64,000 nucleotides of DNA from Flavobacterium profundi (GTDB lineage: Bacteria; Bacteroidota; Bacteroidia; Flavobacteriales; Flavobacteriaceae). How positions within the stretch are numbered: the stretch's first letter is position 1; every line of letters starts with the position of its first letter. The stretch lies in the NCBI RefSeq assembly GCF_006491645.1, contig NZ_VDCZ01000006.1:62001-126000 (forward strand), written 5' to 3'. Of this stretch, positions 1 through 10,416 are shown one piece after another. The notes under the pieces were generated by a model that made no database searches, was not told the DNA's origin, and saw nothing but the letters and a program-made list of their open reading frames with translations. Position numbers and translations under genes: made by a program.

Positions 1-737
1 ATATTAGAATGTCTGCAGATATGGAATCGATACTAGGTGGGTATGAAGATCCTAGAGTTGCCACTTATTTTGATACATCTGCTGAATTTCCAGGTGAATA
101 TAAAGGTGTTAGAACTGCAATTGATTTAGTTGCTAAAGCGGATCATCAAGATTTTTCAGGAATAGGTTCTATTGTTCGTTCCAATGAAATTGTTTTAATG
201 ACTGCAGCAGAAGCATATTTCTTAAGAGCTGAAGGAGCCTTGAGAGGTTGGACAATGGGTGGAACCGCACAATCTTTTTACGAACAAGGAATTGCCTTAT
301 CATTTGAACAACATGGAGCTTCAGGAGCAGCAGCTTATATTTCTGATAATGTGAAAACGGCTCAAGATTATGTAGACCCTAATTTTCCTGTAAATAATGC
401 TTTAGCAGTTAATAATGTAACTGTCGCTTGGGATGATTTAGCTACAAATGAAATCAAGTTGCAAAAAATTATTACTCAAAAATGGATTGCAGGTTTTCCA
501 GAAGGACAAGAAGCGTGGACTGATTATAGAAGAACAGGCTATCCAAAATTATTTCCTGCTTTAGTAAATTATAGTGGAGGAACCATAGACTCTCAATTAG
601 GTCCAAGACGAATCAATTTTGCGCAATCTGAAATTAGTAATAATGCCGGTGGAGTAGCTACAGGTGTGGCACATTTAGGTGGTCCAGATAATGGCGGAAC
701 TAGACTTTGGTGGGATACTACAGGACCTAATTTTTAA
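1..737 (+). CDS. SusD/RagB-family glycan-binding lipoprotein, C-terminal part
   Basis: This is the last ~245 residues of a SusD-family protein. The frame is open to the left edge, so the signal peptide, lipobox and N-terminal TPR-like helices lie outside the window. The segment LMTAAEAYFLRAEGALRG and the following FPEGQEAWTDYRRTG block are typical of the SusD C-terminal half. SusD proteins sit on the cell surface and deliver glycans to a SusC TonB channel, which is expected just upstream. The NagB, GH20 and GH18 genes downstream imply that the ligand is chitin or chito-oligosaccharide. The family call is firm; the ligand is inferred from context. Confidence 0.88.
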   Translation, partial: IRMSADMESILGGYEDPRVATYFDTSAEFPGEYKGVRTAIDLVAKADHQDFSGIGSIVRSNEIVLMTAAEAYFLRAEGALRGWTMGGTAQSFYEQGIALSFEQHGASGAAAYISDNVKTAQDYVDPNFPVNNALAVNNVTVAWDDLATNEIKLQKIITQKWIAGFPEGQEAWTDYRRTGYPKLFPALVNYSGGTIDSQLGPRRINFAQSEISNNAGGVATGVAHLGGPDNGGTRLWWDTTGPNF

Positions 738-813
738 TTATAAACCTTAATTCCTGTACTGATATAAACAGCCAAAATACAAAAGCAATAAATTTTTTAA
801 TACGAATATAATA

Positions 814-2751
814 ATGAAAAGTGCTATAGAAATTAATCGCGATATAAGCTATAAAAGCGCTGGAAAATTTGAAGAAACAAGATTTGAAAAAATTCATTGC
901 GAAATTTTTAAAAATTCTATGGAAGCCTCTAAAATTGTAGCTCAGGAAATAGCGCAATTAATTAGATCAAAAAAAGAAAGAAATAAGACCTGTGTTTTGG
1001 GACTAGCAACGGGTTCTTCACCCATTAAAGTATACGAAGAATTGGTAAGAATGCATAGAGAAGAAGGGTTAAGTTTTGCAAATGTTGTAACTTTTAATTT
1101 GGATGAGTATTATCCAATGAATAAAGAAAATAAGCAGAGCTATCATTATTTCATGCATCAGCATTTATTCAATCACATTGATATTTTACCAGAAAATGTT
1201 AATATTCCAGATGGAACAATTCCTTTAGAGGAATTAAATCAATATTGTATTGATTATGAAATGAAAATTAAAGAATCAGGAGGATTGGATTTTCAACTAT
1301 TAGGAATAGGTAGAACAGGACACGTTGGCTTTAATGAACCAGGATCTCATGTCAATTCTGGAACAAGAATTATTACTTTGGATCATATTACGCGTTCAGA
1401 TGCTTCTTCCGATTTTAATGGCATTGATAATGTGCCTAAAAGGGCTATTACAATGGGAGTTTCTACTATTTTGCGTTCTAAAAGGATAGTACTTTTGGCT
1501 TGGGGCCAAAATAAAGCCTCTATTATTAAAAGAACAGTACAAGGCGATACTAATTCAGAAGTTCCCGCTACATTTTTGCAAAATCATACCAATGCTACTT
1601 TTGTATTGGATCAATCCGCAGCGGCTGATTTGACTCGTTTTAAAACGCCATGGTTAGTAGGGGAATGCCTTTGGACACAAGAATTAAAAAGTAAAGCGAT
1701 TGTTTGGTTATGCCAAAAAACCAAACAATCCATTTTGAAATTAACAGATAGAGATTACAATAATAATGGAATGTCTGATTTGTTAGCACAAGAAGGTTCC
1801 GCTTATCATCTGAATATTAATATGTTCAATGTATTGCAACATACCATAACGGGTTGGCCAGGAGGAAAACCCAATACAGATGATACGCATCGACCTGAAA
1901 GAGCCTTTCCAGAGAAAAAAAGAGTTATTCTTTTTAGTCCACATCCAGATGATGATGTGATATCAATGGGAGGTACTTTTTCAAAATTAATTCGCCAAGG
2001 GCATGATGCGCATGTGGTGTATCAAACTTCTGGAAATATTGCAGTTACTGATCAGGAAGCTTTAAAATTTGCTGAGGTTTGTAAAGATTTTGTAAATGAT
2101 GCTCCATGTTCTGATACCATTTCTAAAATAATTGATTTTTTAAATCATAAAAATGAAAATCAAGTAGATATACTAGAAGTGAGAAAGTTAAAAGGACTTA
2201 TTAGAAGAAGAGAATCCTATGCCGCTACTAGATATATTGGCTTGAAAGATCAAAATGTTCATTTCTTAGACTTACCTTTTTATGAAACAGGACAAGTAAA
2301 AAAGAACCCGTTAGGACAAGAAGATATTAGTATTGTTAGCAACATTATTAAAAAGATTAAACCACACCAAGTTTTTGCAGCAGGAGATTTAGCGGATCCA
2401 CATGGAACTCATGAAGTGTGCTTGAATGCCATTTTTGCTGCAATGAAAGGCTTAAAACCTGAACCATTTATGAATGATTGTTGGTTATGGTTATACCGAG
2501 GTGCTTGGCATGAATGGGACATACATGAAATTGATATGGCAGTTCCGTTAAGTCCGGATGAAGTACTTTTAAAAAGAAATGCCATACTCTTTCATCAATC
2601 TCAAAAAGATAGGGTGATGTTTCAAGGAAATGATTCTCGAGAATTTTGGGTTAGAGCAGAAGATAGAAATAAAAACACTGCAAAATTATATGACGAATTA
2701 GGATTAGCAGAATACGAAGCGATTGAAGCCTTTAAAAAATTTGAGTATTAA
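814..2751 (+). CDS. nagB: Glucosamine-6-phosphate deaminase fused to PIG-L deacetylase-like domain
   Basis: This 645-residue protein has two domains. Residues ~1-280 are NagB (glucosamine-6-phosphate to fructose-6-phosphate plus ammonia), with the signature GIGRTGHVGFNEPGS at 164-178. Residues ~370-645 are a PIG-L/LmbE-type deacetylase domain with the metal motif SPHPDDD at 375-381. The fusion may join N-acetylglucosamine-phosphate deacetylation with deamination in one cytoplasmic enzyme; that coupling is inference. In E. coli-type NagB the signature reads DGH, whereas here it is TGH (Thr168), so this belongs to a distinct subfamily. It starts 76 bp after the SusD gene and is probably in the same operon. 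It is far longer than single-domain NagB (~265 residues). Confidence 0.9.
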   Translation: MKSAIEINRDISYKSAGKFEETRFEKIHCEIFKNSMEASKIVAQEIAQLIRSKKERNKTCVLGLATGSSPIKVYEELVRMHREEGLSFANVVTFNLDEYYPMNKENKQSYHYFMHQHLFNHIDILPENVNIPDGTIPLEELNQYCIDYEMKIKESGGLDFQLLGIGRTGHVGFNEPGSHVNSGTRIITLDHITRSDASSDFNGIDNVPKRAITMGVSTILRSKRIVLLAWGQNKASIIKRTVQGDTNSEVPATFLQNHTNATFVLDQSAAADLTRFKTPWLVGECLWTQELKSKAIVWLCQKTKQSILKLTDRDYNNNGMSDLLAQEGSAYHLNINMFNVLQHTITGWPGGKPNTDDTHRPERAFPEKKRVILFSPHPDDDVISMGGTFSKLIRQGHDAHVVYQTSGNIAVTDQEALKFAEVCKDFVNDAPCSDTISKIIDFLNHKNENQVDILEVRKLKGLIRRRESYAATRYIGLKDQNVHFLDLPFYETGQVKKNPLGQEDISIVSNIIKKIKPHQVFAAGDLADPHGTHEVCLNAIFAAMKGLKPEPFMNDCWLWLYRGAWHEWDIHEIDMAVPLSPDEVLLKRNAILFHQSQKDRVMFQGNDSREFWVRAEDRNKNTAKLYDELGLAEYEAIEAFKKFEY

Positions 2752-2894
2752 TATATTTATTTTGAGTTTGGGGGAAATGAAGAGGATGATTTTTTTATTC
2801 TCTTCTTTCTCATTTTTAACAGATTATAAATAAAATATGATATTAAAATAGTTACATTTAAAAAGTAAAGAAGTATATAAATAAAAGTATCTTA

Positions 2895-4955
2895 ATGAAT
2901 TTAAAACACGCCATAATTTTTGTTTTTTTTAGTTTAAACATTTATTCACAAACTGTAAAACAATCTCTAAGCCTAATACCATGGCCAAAAGAAATCCAAA
3001 CAAAGCAAGGTTTTTTTAAAATCAATCCAGAATTTAGCTTAAATATAACTGGAAACGCTCATCCAAGAATTTATAAAGCAGCAACTCATTTTTTAAGAAG
3101 GCTGGATGGAAGAACTGGGCTATTTTTAAAGCAGGGTTTTATCACAAAATCAGATGAAGATTCGAATGCACAATTGCAAATTCATTGTCAAAGAAAAGGG
3201 GAAGTAGGTATTTATGAAGATGAAAGTTATTCGTTAGAAATTAATGAAAAATCAATTATAATTGATGCTGTAACTGATATTGGAGCTCTTCACGCATTAG
3301 AAACCTTATTACAATTATTGCAAAATAATTCGGATACTTTTTTCTTTCCCAATGTGAGTATTTCAGACAAACCAGAATTTAAATGGCGTGGTTTAATGAT
3401 TGATGTAGCGAGACATTTTCAACCTGTAGAAGTTATTAAAAGGAATATTGATGCCATGGCTGCAGTAAAATTAAATGTATTGCATTGGCACTTAGTGGAT
3501 GATCAAGGTTGGAGAATCGAATTAAAAAATAGAAAGAAACTAACTGAATTAGCATCAGACGGCTATTATTATACGCAAGAAGAAATTAAAAATATCATTC
3601 AATATGCCAGTGAAAGAGGAATTGTAGTGGTGCCAGAAATCGATGTTCCAGGTCATGCTACAGCTATTTTAACCGCTTATCCTGAAATTGGTAGTAATTA
3701 TAAAAAAAATCCATCGGAACAAACGGCTTCAAGTTATAGTATTGAAAGAAATGCAGGTGTTTTTCGACCTACTCTTGATCCATCGAATCCAAATACGTAT
3801 AAGATATTAAGTGAAATTTTTGATGAGGTTTGTCCGTTGTTTCCAGGAAAATACTTTCATATTGGAGGAGATGAAAATGAAGGAAAAGCTTGGGATGATA
3901 ATCCTGTAATTCAAGAATTCAAAAAGAAAAAAGGTTTTCAAACCAACCACGAATTGCAAAGTTATTTTACCTTACAATTAGTTCCAATGTTTAAAAAGCA
4001 TGATAAAGATATTGTAGGTTGGGAAGAAATTATGAATGAAAAAATGCCAAAATCAACCATAATTCATTCTTGGAAAGGTGCCAATGAAGGTTCTACAGCT
4101 GGAGCATCTTTAATAAATGCGGTAAAAAACGGTTATAGAACCATACTTTCCAATGGTTTTTATATTGATTTAATGCAAAGTATTAACGAGCATTATATGT
4201 CGCCTATTATTCCCAAAAATGCTAAATTAACTACTAAAGAAAGAGAACATATTTTGGGTGGAGAAGCTACGATGTGGAGTGAACTGGTTACAGCTCAAAA
4301 TATCGATTCAAGAATTTGGCCTCGAACTATTGCCATTGCAGAATTATTTTGGTCAAATCCTCAAAATCCGGATGTTTCTAATTTGCTTCAAAGGCTCCCT
4401 TCTGTATCCAATAGATTGGAAGAATTAGGAATTACACATATCAGAAATAAAGAAGTTATTCTTCGTAATATTGCCAACTATCAAAACACATTCGCTTTAG
4501 AGTATTTTTCAAAACTATGTGAACCTTTGAAAATTTATACTAGAAATAAAGGTGGAACAGAATATCATATGTATTCTCCTTTTACGTTATTTGCAGATGC
4601 TTGTACAGTAGATGCTAGTGAAGCTTTACAATTTAATTGGGCTGTAAACCAATATTTAAAAGAAATTAATCCCACGAATTTAGCAAGTGTTACTTCTTTT
4701 TTTGAACAATGGAAAACAAACCATAAAGAATTGGTGGTTTTGAGTGAAAATGCACCGCTTATTCAGCCTATATTGCCACTTTCAGAAAGTTTAAGTCTTT
4801 TGTCTGAAGAGTTGTTACAAATTATACATCATAATAAGGAATATGATACGGTTTATCTCAATCAATTATGGGAAAAATGTAATTCAAAAGAATATGCAGA
4901 TGTAGAATTAGCAGTTGTTATTGGGTTAAAAAAAATGATTGAAAATCTCAAATAA
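2895..4955 (+). CDS. GH20 beta-N-acetylhexosaminidase
   Basis: The protein has 686 residues and begins with a signal peptide (MNLKHAIIFVFFSLNIYSQ). A GH20b-like N-terminal domain (~20-150) is followed by the GH20 barrel (~155-500). The barrel contains the FKWRGLMIDVARHF opening and the catalytic pair Asp326-Glu327 in HIGGDE. It removes terminal N-acetylglucosamine from chito-oligosaccharides, probably in the periplasm or on the cell surface. The C-terminal ~150 residues are helical and unassigned. It lies between nagB and the chitinase, 143 bp after nagB, and supplies the monosaccharide for the NagB step. Confidence 0.93.
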   Translation: MNLKHAIIFVFFSLNIYSQTVKQSLSLIPWPKEIQTKQGFFKINPEFSLNITGNAHPRIYKAATHFLRRLDGRTGLFLKQGFITKSDEDSNAQLQIHCQRKGEVGIYEDESYSLEINEKSIIIDAVTDIGALHALETLLQLLQNNSDTFFFPNVSISDKPEFKWRGLMIDVARHFQPVEVIKRNIDAMAAVKLNVLHWHLVDDQGWRIELKNRKKLTELASDGYYYTQEEIKNIIQYASERGIVVVPEIDVPGHATAILTAYPEIGSNYKKNPSEQTASSYSIERNAGVFRPTLDPSNPNTYKILSEIFDEVCPLFPGKYFHIGGDENEGKAWDDNPVIQEFKKKKGFQTNHELQSYFTLQLVPMFKKHDKDIVGWEEIMNEKMPKSTIIHSWKGANEGSTAGASLINAVKNGYRTILSNGFYIDLMQSINEHYMSPIIPKNAKLTTKEREHILGGEATMWSELVTAQNIDSRIWPRTIAIAELFWSNPQNPDVSNLLQRLPSVSNRLEELGITHIRNKEVILRNIANYQNTFALEYFSKLCEPLKIYTRNKGGTEYHMYSPFTLFADACTVDASEALQFNWAVNQYLKEINPTNLASVTSFFEQWKTNHKELVVLSENAPLIQPILPLSESLSLLSEELLQIIHHNKEYDTVYLNQLWEKCNSKEYADVELAVVIGLKKMIENLK

Positions 4956-5118
4956 TTACAGAATTACACAATATTGATTGTTTTTTGTTGTTCGTTTAAT
5001 TTTTCTTGCGTTTGGTTGATTAATTTTTTTCAAAATTTTATTCCATCGTATATTCACCTAGATTGTAAAACACTACAATCGGAAAAAACAAACAATATAC
5101 TAACAAAAAACAAACAAA

Positions 5119-8100
5119 ATGGTAAGAAAACTCAATTATCTATTAGGTTTCTTTTTAATTTTCCCATTCTTGTTGCAAGCACAACCCAATCACAACAAAA
5201 AAGTGGTAGGTTACTATGCGCAATGGGCAATTTATGCAAGAGATTTTAATGTAGACAAAATCGATGGGAGTAAATTAACTCATCTTATGTACGCTTTCTT
5301 TGGAACTGAATTTGATCCATCAAATCCTCAAAACGCAAAAATAAAATCGTTAGATACCTATGCCGATTTTGAGCATACTGAAGGCGGAGCACCTTGGAAT
5401 GCAACTCCAAAGGGTAATTTTTATGATTTAATGCAATTAAAGCAACGATATCCTCATCTGAAAATCTTAATTTCAATAGGAGGATGGACTAAATCACAAG
5501 ATTTGCCAGGAATTGCTGCTTCTCCAGTCGCTAGAACGGCTTTTGCTCAAAACATGGCTAATTTTTTAACGACTTATCCTTTCATCGATGGATTTGATAT
5601 TGATTGGGAATTCCCGATTATTGGTGGTATTGATGGTACAGAAGTTATAGGTGGAATTACACCGCCTGCTCAGCCACATACTCCAAATGACCACAAAAAT
5701 CTAGTGTATCTTTTGAAAGAAATGCGTTTGGCAATGCCTAATAAAATCATTTCAATTGCTGCCGGAAATAACGTCGTTCATGTGCCTAACCAATTCATTG
5801 GTCCTGGTAACAAAGCGCAATTCGGAATGCAAGATGACATTACTACTTATTGTGATTTTATTACTTTTTTTGGATATGACCTTGGAGGAAATTGGTACGA
5901 TAAAACGTGTTATAATGCGCCTTTATATGGAAGTGGAAATGCCAATGATCCTTTGAATGCAAATAATGAATCGTTAGATCATTTGACGAATATTTATTTG
6001 AATACTTTAGCGATTCCGAATGATAAATTGGTCATGGGAATCCCATTTTATGGTAAGATTTTTAATTCGGTTGCCAATAATGGAACGATACCTTCATTAC
6101 CAGGTCTATTTGTGGCAGCTCCAAGAACAATAGGGAGTTGTGTGAATCCACAAGCTCCTCAAGGTACTTGGGATAATGCTTTTTGTGAATTTACTGGAAG
6201 TGTAGAATTTTGTGATTTGGCAGGTGCTAGTGGAACAACGGGGCATCATTTTCTTAATCCTTCGAATTCTTCTTCTGTTTTACCAGCATCCTCAAGTGCG
6301 GGTTGGGTAAGATATTGGGATAATACAGCAAAAGTTCCTTATTTATATAATGCAACGACACATCAATTTGTAACTTATGATGATAAGGTTTCCATAGATG
6401 AGAAAGCAAAATATATCAAACAAAAGAATTTAGGTGGTGCGATGATTTGGGAACTTTCTCAAGATACAAGACCAGGAAGCCCTGAACCAGCGGCTCTACT
6501 TGGACAAATAAATACTACTTTTTCTTCGAATGTTAATCCTCCTACAACCGTTACGGTAACAGTTGTTTTTAAGGATAATGCGAATATGCCTATATCTGGT
6601 GTTACTTCAGTTTTAACTAAAACCGGAACAAATACAACCGTTACTCAAGTTTCTGATGCAAGTGGAAATGTTCAGTTTCCTAATACAGCTACGAATGCAG
6701 GTTATGTAATCACGTATACTAAAAATGGCTATAATTTTACACCTCAAAGTACTTCAATTGCTTCGGGTAGTTTGTCTTCCAATGTTTCGTATGCTATTAC
6801 CGGTTCTACTCAAACGAATCCTGGTTATACCATCTCTGGAAGTGTTCAAAATGGCACAACAGGATTGGCTGGAATTACGGTGACTTTATCAGGGAACGGA
6901 ACTTCGAGAACTGCTACAACCTCAAGTACTGGAAGTTATTCGTTTACCAATGTTACTGCAGGTCAAAATTATACAGTTGCAGCTTCCAATGCAGGTCAGA
7001 CTTTTTTACCAGCATCAGCCAGTTTTTCTAATTTAAACGCCAATCAAACGCAAGATTTTACCTTACAAGTTACCAATTCTACTTATTTAATAAGTGGAAC
7101 TGTTAAAAACGGAACGGTTCCAGTTGCTGGAGCTAAAGTAGATTTAATTTTACCTTGGACAGATAATACGCACAATTGGGTAAATCTCTCTACTCGAACA
7201 GATGCACAAGGAAAGTATCATTTTGAAAATTCGGCTTTAAGTGGATATACAACTTATTCTAGCTTGAAATTAAATGCATGGGAAAATAATGATGTAACTT
7301 ATTTGCCTTCTTATTCACAAGGAACGATTCCAACAGCACCTCAAACATTTGACTTTAATACACAAACAGTTGTGAATACAACTCCTGTGGTGTCTATAAC
7401 AGCTCCTACAAGTTCCAATGTTGCAGTTAATTTAGGAAATGCAGTTAATTTTGCTGCAAATGTTGGTTTAAGTGCAAATGATGGTACTACAATTACAGCA
7501 GTTGTGTTTACTGTAGATGGTCAAAATGTAACAGTAAGTAATGCTGCAAGTAATTATACTGCTAGTTGGACTCCAACTGCCAATCAGTTTTCAGGAAATC
7601 ATGTATTAAAAGTAGTAGCTACAGCTTCTAATGGAACCACAGATGAGAAAACACTTAATTTTACTTTAACATGTTCTGGTTCAAACTGTCCAAATCAATC
7701 GTATACCATTTCAGGAAGTGTACGAAATGGCACAACAGGATTATCTGGAATTACGGTGACTTTATCTGGAAACGGAGCTTCAAGAACTGCTACAACCTCA
7801 AGTACTGGAAGTTATTCGTTTGCCAATGTTACTGCAGGTCAAAATTATACGGTTGCAGCTTCCAATGCAGGTCAGACTTTTTTACCAGCATCAGCTAGTT
7901 TTTCTAATTTAAGCGCCAATCAAACGCAAGATTTTGCCTTACAAGTTACCAACTCTAATTATTTAATAAGTGGAACGGTTAAAAATGGAACGGTTCCAGT
8001 TGTAGGAGCTAAAGTAGATTTAATTTTACCTTGGACAGATAATACACACAATTGGGTTGATTTAGCTACTCTTACAGATGCTCAAGGAAATTATCATTTT

Positions 8101-10167
8101 GAAAATGCAGCTTTAAGTGGTTATACGACTTATTTAAGTCTTAAATTGAATGCTTGGGAGAATAATAATGTAACCTATTTTCCTTCCTACGCGCAAGGAA
8201 CTATACCAACAGCACCACAAACATTTAATTTTAATACTCAAGAAGTTGTAAACACAACCCCTTTGGTAACGATAACTGCACCAACAAATGCATCAGTTGC
8301 TTTAAATTTAGGAAGTGCAGTTAACTTGGCAGCAAATGTAGATTTAAGTGCAAATGATGGTACTACAATTACATCAGTTGTATTTACTATAGATGGTCAA
8401 AATGTAACAGTAAGTAATGCTGCAAGTAATTATACTGCTAGTTGGACTCCAACGGCTAGTCAATTTTCTGGAAATCATGTGCTAAAAGTTAAAGCTACTG
8501 CTTCAAACGGAACAACCGATGAGAAAACGCATACTTTTACCTTAACTTGTTCTGGTACGAATTGTCCTAATCAATTACCTGTAATTTCATGGAATGCTCC
8601 ATCAAGCACTACTATATATCAAAGTTCTTTTCAAACAGTCCCAATTTCAGTTTCTGCAACAGATGCAGATGGAACAATAGCAAATGTTTCCATTACTATA
8701 AATGGAAGCACACATGCAATGATAGCTGGTGCAAATAATACATATAGTTATAACTTTTTACCAACGGCTTATCAAGCGTATCCAATCGTCATTAAAGCAA
8801 CGGATAATGTTTCGGGTCAAACCACTTTAAATAAGACGATTACAATAGCTACGATTTCGAATAATCGATTTATACCTTTACCGAATAAAGTAGTTTTAGG
8901 TTATGCACATTCCTGGGAAAATGCGGAAGCTACTTTCTTGTACTTCAATCAAATGGTTGGAAAAAAATTCAATGTAGTGGCCTATGCTTTTATTGAAACA
9001 GTAAACAGAGATGGTTACACACCAGTTTTAACTACAAATGATAATCGTTATGTAACGAATGGAGTTTTCGACAGACAATTGCTTAAAAATGATATTCAGG
9101 CCTTACGAAATAGTGGTGTGCCTGTAATTGTTTCTATTGGAGGACAAAATGGACATGTGGTTTTGCAAACAGTTGCACAAAAAAATACGTTTGTAAATGG
9201 ATTAAAAGCCATAATAGATGAATTTCAATTTGATGGTGTAGATATCGATTTTGAAGGTGGCTCTATGGATTTTGGTGCTGCAGGATTAACAGATTTTTCT
9301 TATGCAGGAATTTCAGCTTACCCAAGATTGAAAAATGTGGTGGATGCATTTAAAGAACTAAAACAACATTACGGACCTGGATTTATTCTTACTGCTGCAC
9401 CAGAAACTTTTTATGTCCAAGTAGGATATCAAAGTTATGCTGGAACAGCTGGATCCTTTTTACCTGTTCTACATAATCTAAGAAACGAAATGGACTTATT
9501 AATGGTACAATTGTATAACTCTGGACCAGTAGGAGGATTAGATAATCAAAATTATTTTTCGGCTACACCTAACTTTGTTACTTCTATGACCGATATGCTT
9601 CTAAAAGGATTTAATGTAGGAACAACTGGTTTCCATTTTGATGCATTACCACCGTCAAAAGTAGTTGTTGCATTACCTGCTTGTCAACGTGCTGCTGGAA
9701 CAGGATATTTAGCTCCATCAGAGGTTGTTAAAGCATTAGATTATTTGCGTTATGGGACTAACTTTTCAGGACGTACTTATACAATGCAACCGGGCGGTCC
9801 TTATCCAAGCTTAAGAGGAGTAATGACCTGGTCTGTAAATTGGGATGCAGCGGCTAGTTGCGCATCAAGCTATGGTTTCTCTGAAACATTAGGGAATTAT
9901 TTCAATGGCTCTCCAATAGTTTCAAATCGTTTAAATAATGATGTGAAAGGATTTATTGTTGAAAATAAATTAACCATTCAAGCAAAAACAGCTTTAATTA
10001 AGCAAGTGAATGTTTATAATTTATTAGGACAATTAATTAAGCAACAAAATTTTGATACCAATACAAATACAGTAGAAGTGTTTGATGATTATTTCAGTAA
10101 TAAACAAATATTCATCATAAAAGTTGTGGATAAAGAAGAAATTATAACTGAATTAAAAATATATTAG
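5119..10167 (+). CDS. chiA: Multidomain secreted chitinase, two GH18 domains and T9SS C-terminal signal
   Basis: The 1682-residue protein starts with a signal peptide (residues 1-~22). GH18 domain 1 carries the catalytic DxxDxDxE as D157, D160, D162 and E164. A fibronectin/carboxypeptidase-regulatory-like linker (~475-1150) contains two tandem copies of a 292-residue unit beginning at residues 570 and 862. GH18 domain 2 has the same motif as D1372, D1375, D1377 and E1379. The last ~75 residues (VNVYNLLGQLIKQQ onward) resemble a T9SS sorting domain, possibly type C. The layout matches the known two-GH18 T9SS chitinase ChiA of Flavobacterium johnsoniae. It would attack crystalline chitin outside the cell and feed the SusC/D system encoded upstream. 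Confidence 0.93.
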   Translation: MVRKLNYLLGFFLIFPFLLQAQPNHNKKVVGYYAQWAIYARDFNVDKIDGSKLTHLMYAFFGTEFDPSNPQNAKIKSLDTYADFEHTEGGAPWNATPKGNFYDLMQLKQRYPHLKILISIGGWTKSQDLPGIAASPVARTAFAQNMANFLTTYPFIDGFDIDWEFPIIGGIDGTEVIGGITPPAQPHTPNDHKNLVYLLKEMRLAMPNKIISIAAGNNVVHVPNQFIGPGNKAQFGMQDDITTYCDFITFFGYDLGGNWYDKTCYNAPLYGSGNANDPLNANNESLDHLTNIYLNTLAIPNDKLVMGIPFYGKIFNSVANNGTIPSLPGLFVAAPRTIGSCVNPQAPQGTWDNAFCEFTGSVEFCDLAGASGTTGHHFLNPSNSSSVLPASSSAGWVRYWDNTAKVPYLYNATTHQFVTYDDKVSIDEKAKYIKQKNLGGAMIWELSQDTRPGSPEPAALLGQINTTFSSNVNPPTTVTVTVVFKDNANMPISGVTSVLTKTGTNTTVTQVSDASGNVQFPNTATNAGYVITYTKNGYNFTPQSTSIASGSLSSNVSYAITGSTQTNPGYTISGSVQNGTTGLAGITVTLSGNGTSRTATTSSTGSYSFTNVTAGQNYTVAASNAGQTFLPASASFSNLNANQTQDFTLQVTNSTYLISGTVKNGTVPVAGAKVDLILPWTDNTHNWVNLSTRTDAQGKYHFENSALSGYTTYSSLKLNAWENNDVTYLPSYSQGTIPTAPQTFDFNTQTVVNTTPVVSITAPTSSNVAVNLGNAVNFAANVGLSANDGTTITAVVFTVDGQNVTVSNAASNYTASWTPTANQFSGNHVLKVVATASNGTTDEKTLNFTLTCSGSNCPNQSYTISGSVRNGTTGLSGITVTLSGNGASRTATTSSTGSYSFANVTAGQNYTVAASNAGQTFLPASASFSNLSANQTQDFALQVTNSNYLISGTVKNGTVPVVGAKVDLILPWTDNTHNWVDLATLTDAQGNYHFENAALSGYTTYLSLKLNAWENNNVTYFPSYAQGTIPTAPQTFNFNTQEVVNTTPLVTITAPTNASVALNLGSAVNLAANVDLSANDGTTITSVVFTIDGQNVTVSNAASNYTASWTPTASQFSGNHVLKVKATASNGTTDEKTHTFTLTCSGTNCPNQLPVISWNAPSSTTIYQSSFQTVPISVSATDADGTIANVSITINGSTHAMIAGANNTYSYNFLPTAYQAYPIVIKATDNVSGQTTLNKTITIATISNNRFIPLPNKVVLGYAHSWENAEATFLYFNQMVGKKFNVVAYAFIETVNRDGYTPVLTTNDNRYVTNGVFDRQLLKNDIQALRNSGVPVIVSIGGQNGHVVLQTVAQKNTFVNGLKAIIDEFQFDGVDIDFEGGSMDFGAAGLTDFSYAGISAYPRLKNVVDAFKELKQHYGPGFILTAAPETFYVQVGYQSYAGTAGSFLPVLHNLRNEMDLLMVQLYNSGPVGGLDNQNYFSATPNFVTSMTDMLLKGFNVGTTGFHFDALPPSKVVVALPACQRAAGTGYLAPSEVVKALDYLRYGTNFSGRTYTMQPGGPYPSLRGVMTWSVNWDAAASCASSYGFSETLGNYFNGSPIVSNRLNNDVKGFIVENKLTIQAKTALIKQVNVYNLLGQLIKQQNFDTNTNTVEVFDDYFSNKQIFIIKVVDKEEIITELKIY
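6826..8577 (+). repeat. Tandem 876-bp duplication inside the chitinase gene
   Basis: Two head-to-tail copies of 876 bp (6826-7701 and 7702-8577) each encode a 292-residue unit. Each unit begins YTISGSV and ends with TCSG(S/T)NCPNQ. Long stretches are identical at the DNA level, for example in the GQNYTVAASNAGQTFLPAS and SNYTASWTPTA segments. Each unit holds two carboxypeptidase-regulatory-like beta domains and one Ig-like domain, forming a spacer between the two catalytic domains. Confidence 0.9.
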
Positions 10168-10194
10168 TTTTTTAAAATTGATATGGTTGTTAAT

Positions 10195-10225
10195 AACCCC
10201 TTCCTATTAAAATTAGGTAGGGGTT
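10195..10225 (+). terminator. Rho-independent terminator after the chitinase gene
   Basis: The arms AACCCCTTCCTA (10195-10206) and TAGGTAGGGGTT (10214-10225) form a stem with one mismatch, followed by a T run. It lies 28 bp after the chitinase stop and closes the chitin operon. Confidence 0.8.
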
Positions 10226-10299
10226 TTTAAATAAAATACCTGTTTCTGTGCTTTTTTTAATTATTTTTTCAACTCAGGTGTTAATTTTTTAGTTAGTAT

Positions 10300-10331
10300 T
10301 TGTTTATTAATAAAAAAAAATGTTAAATTTG
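10300..10331 (+). promoter_or_regulatory. Bacteroidetes-type promoter for the ECF sigma gene
   Basis: A -33 TTG at 10300-10302 is followed 21 bp later by TAAATTTG (10324-10331), which matches TAnnTTTG. The sigma gene starts 86 bp downstream. Confidence 0.6.
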
Positions 10332-10416
10332 ACCCATTAACAATAAAAATTAAAGGCTTATACAATAAAATTACTTTTTAAAATTTCGAACCCAAATTAA
10401 TTTAAAAGGTATTGTT

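Noticed and set aside
4974-5249. Possible small gene overlapping the chitinase start
   Set aside because: The frame overlaps the chitinase signal peptide in another phase, has no family features and includes the AT-rich leader.
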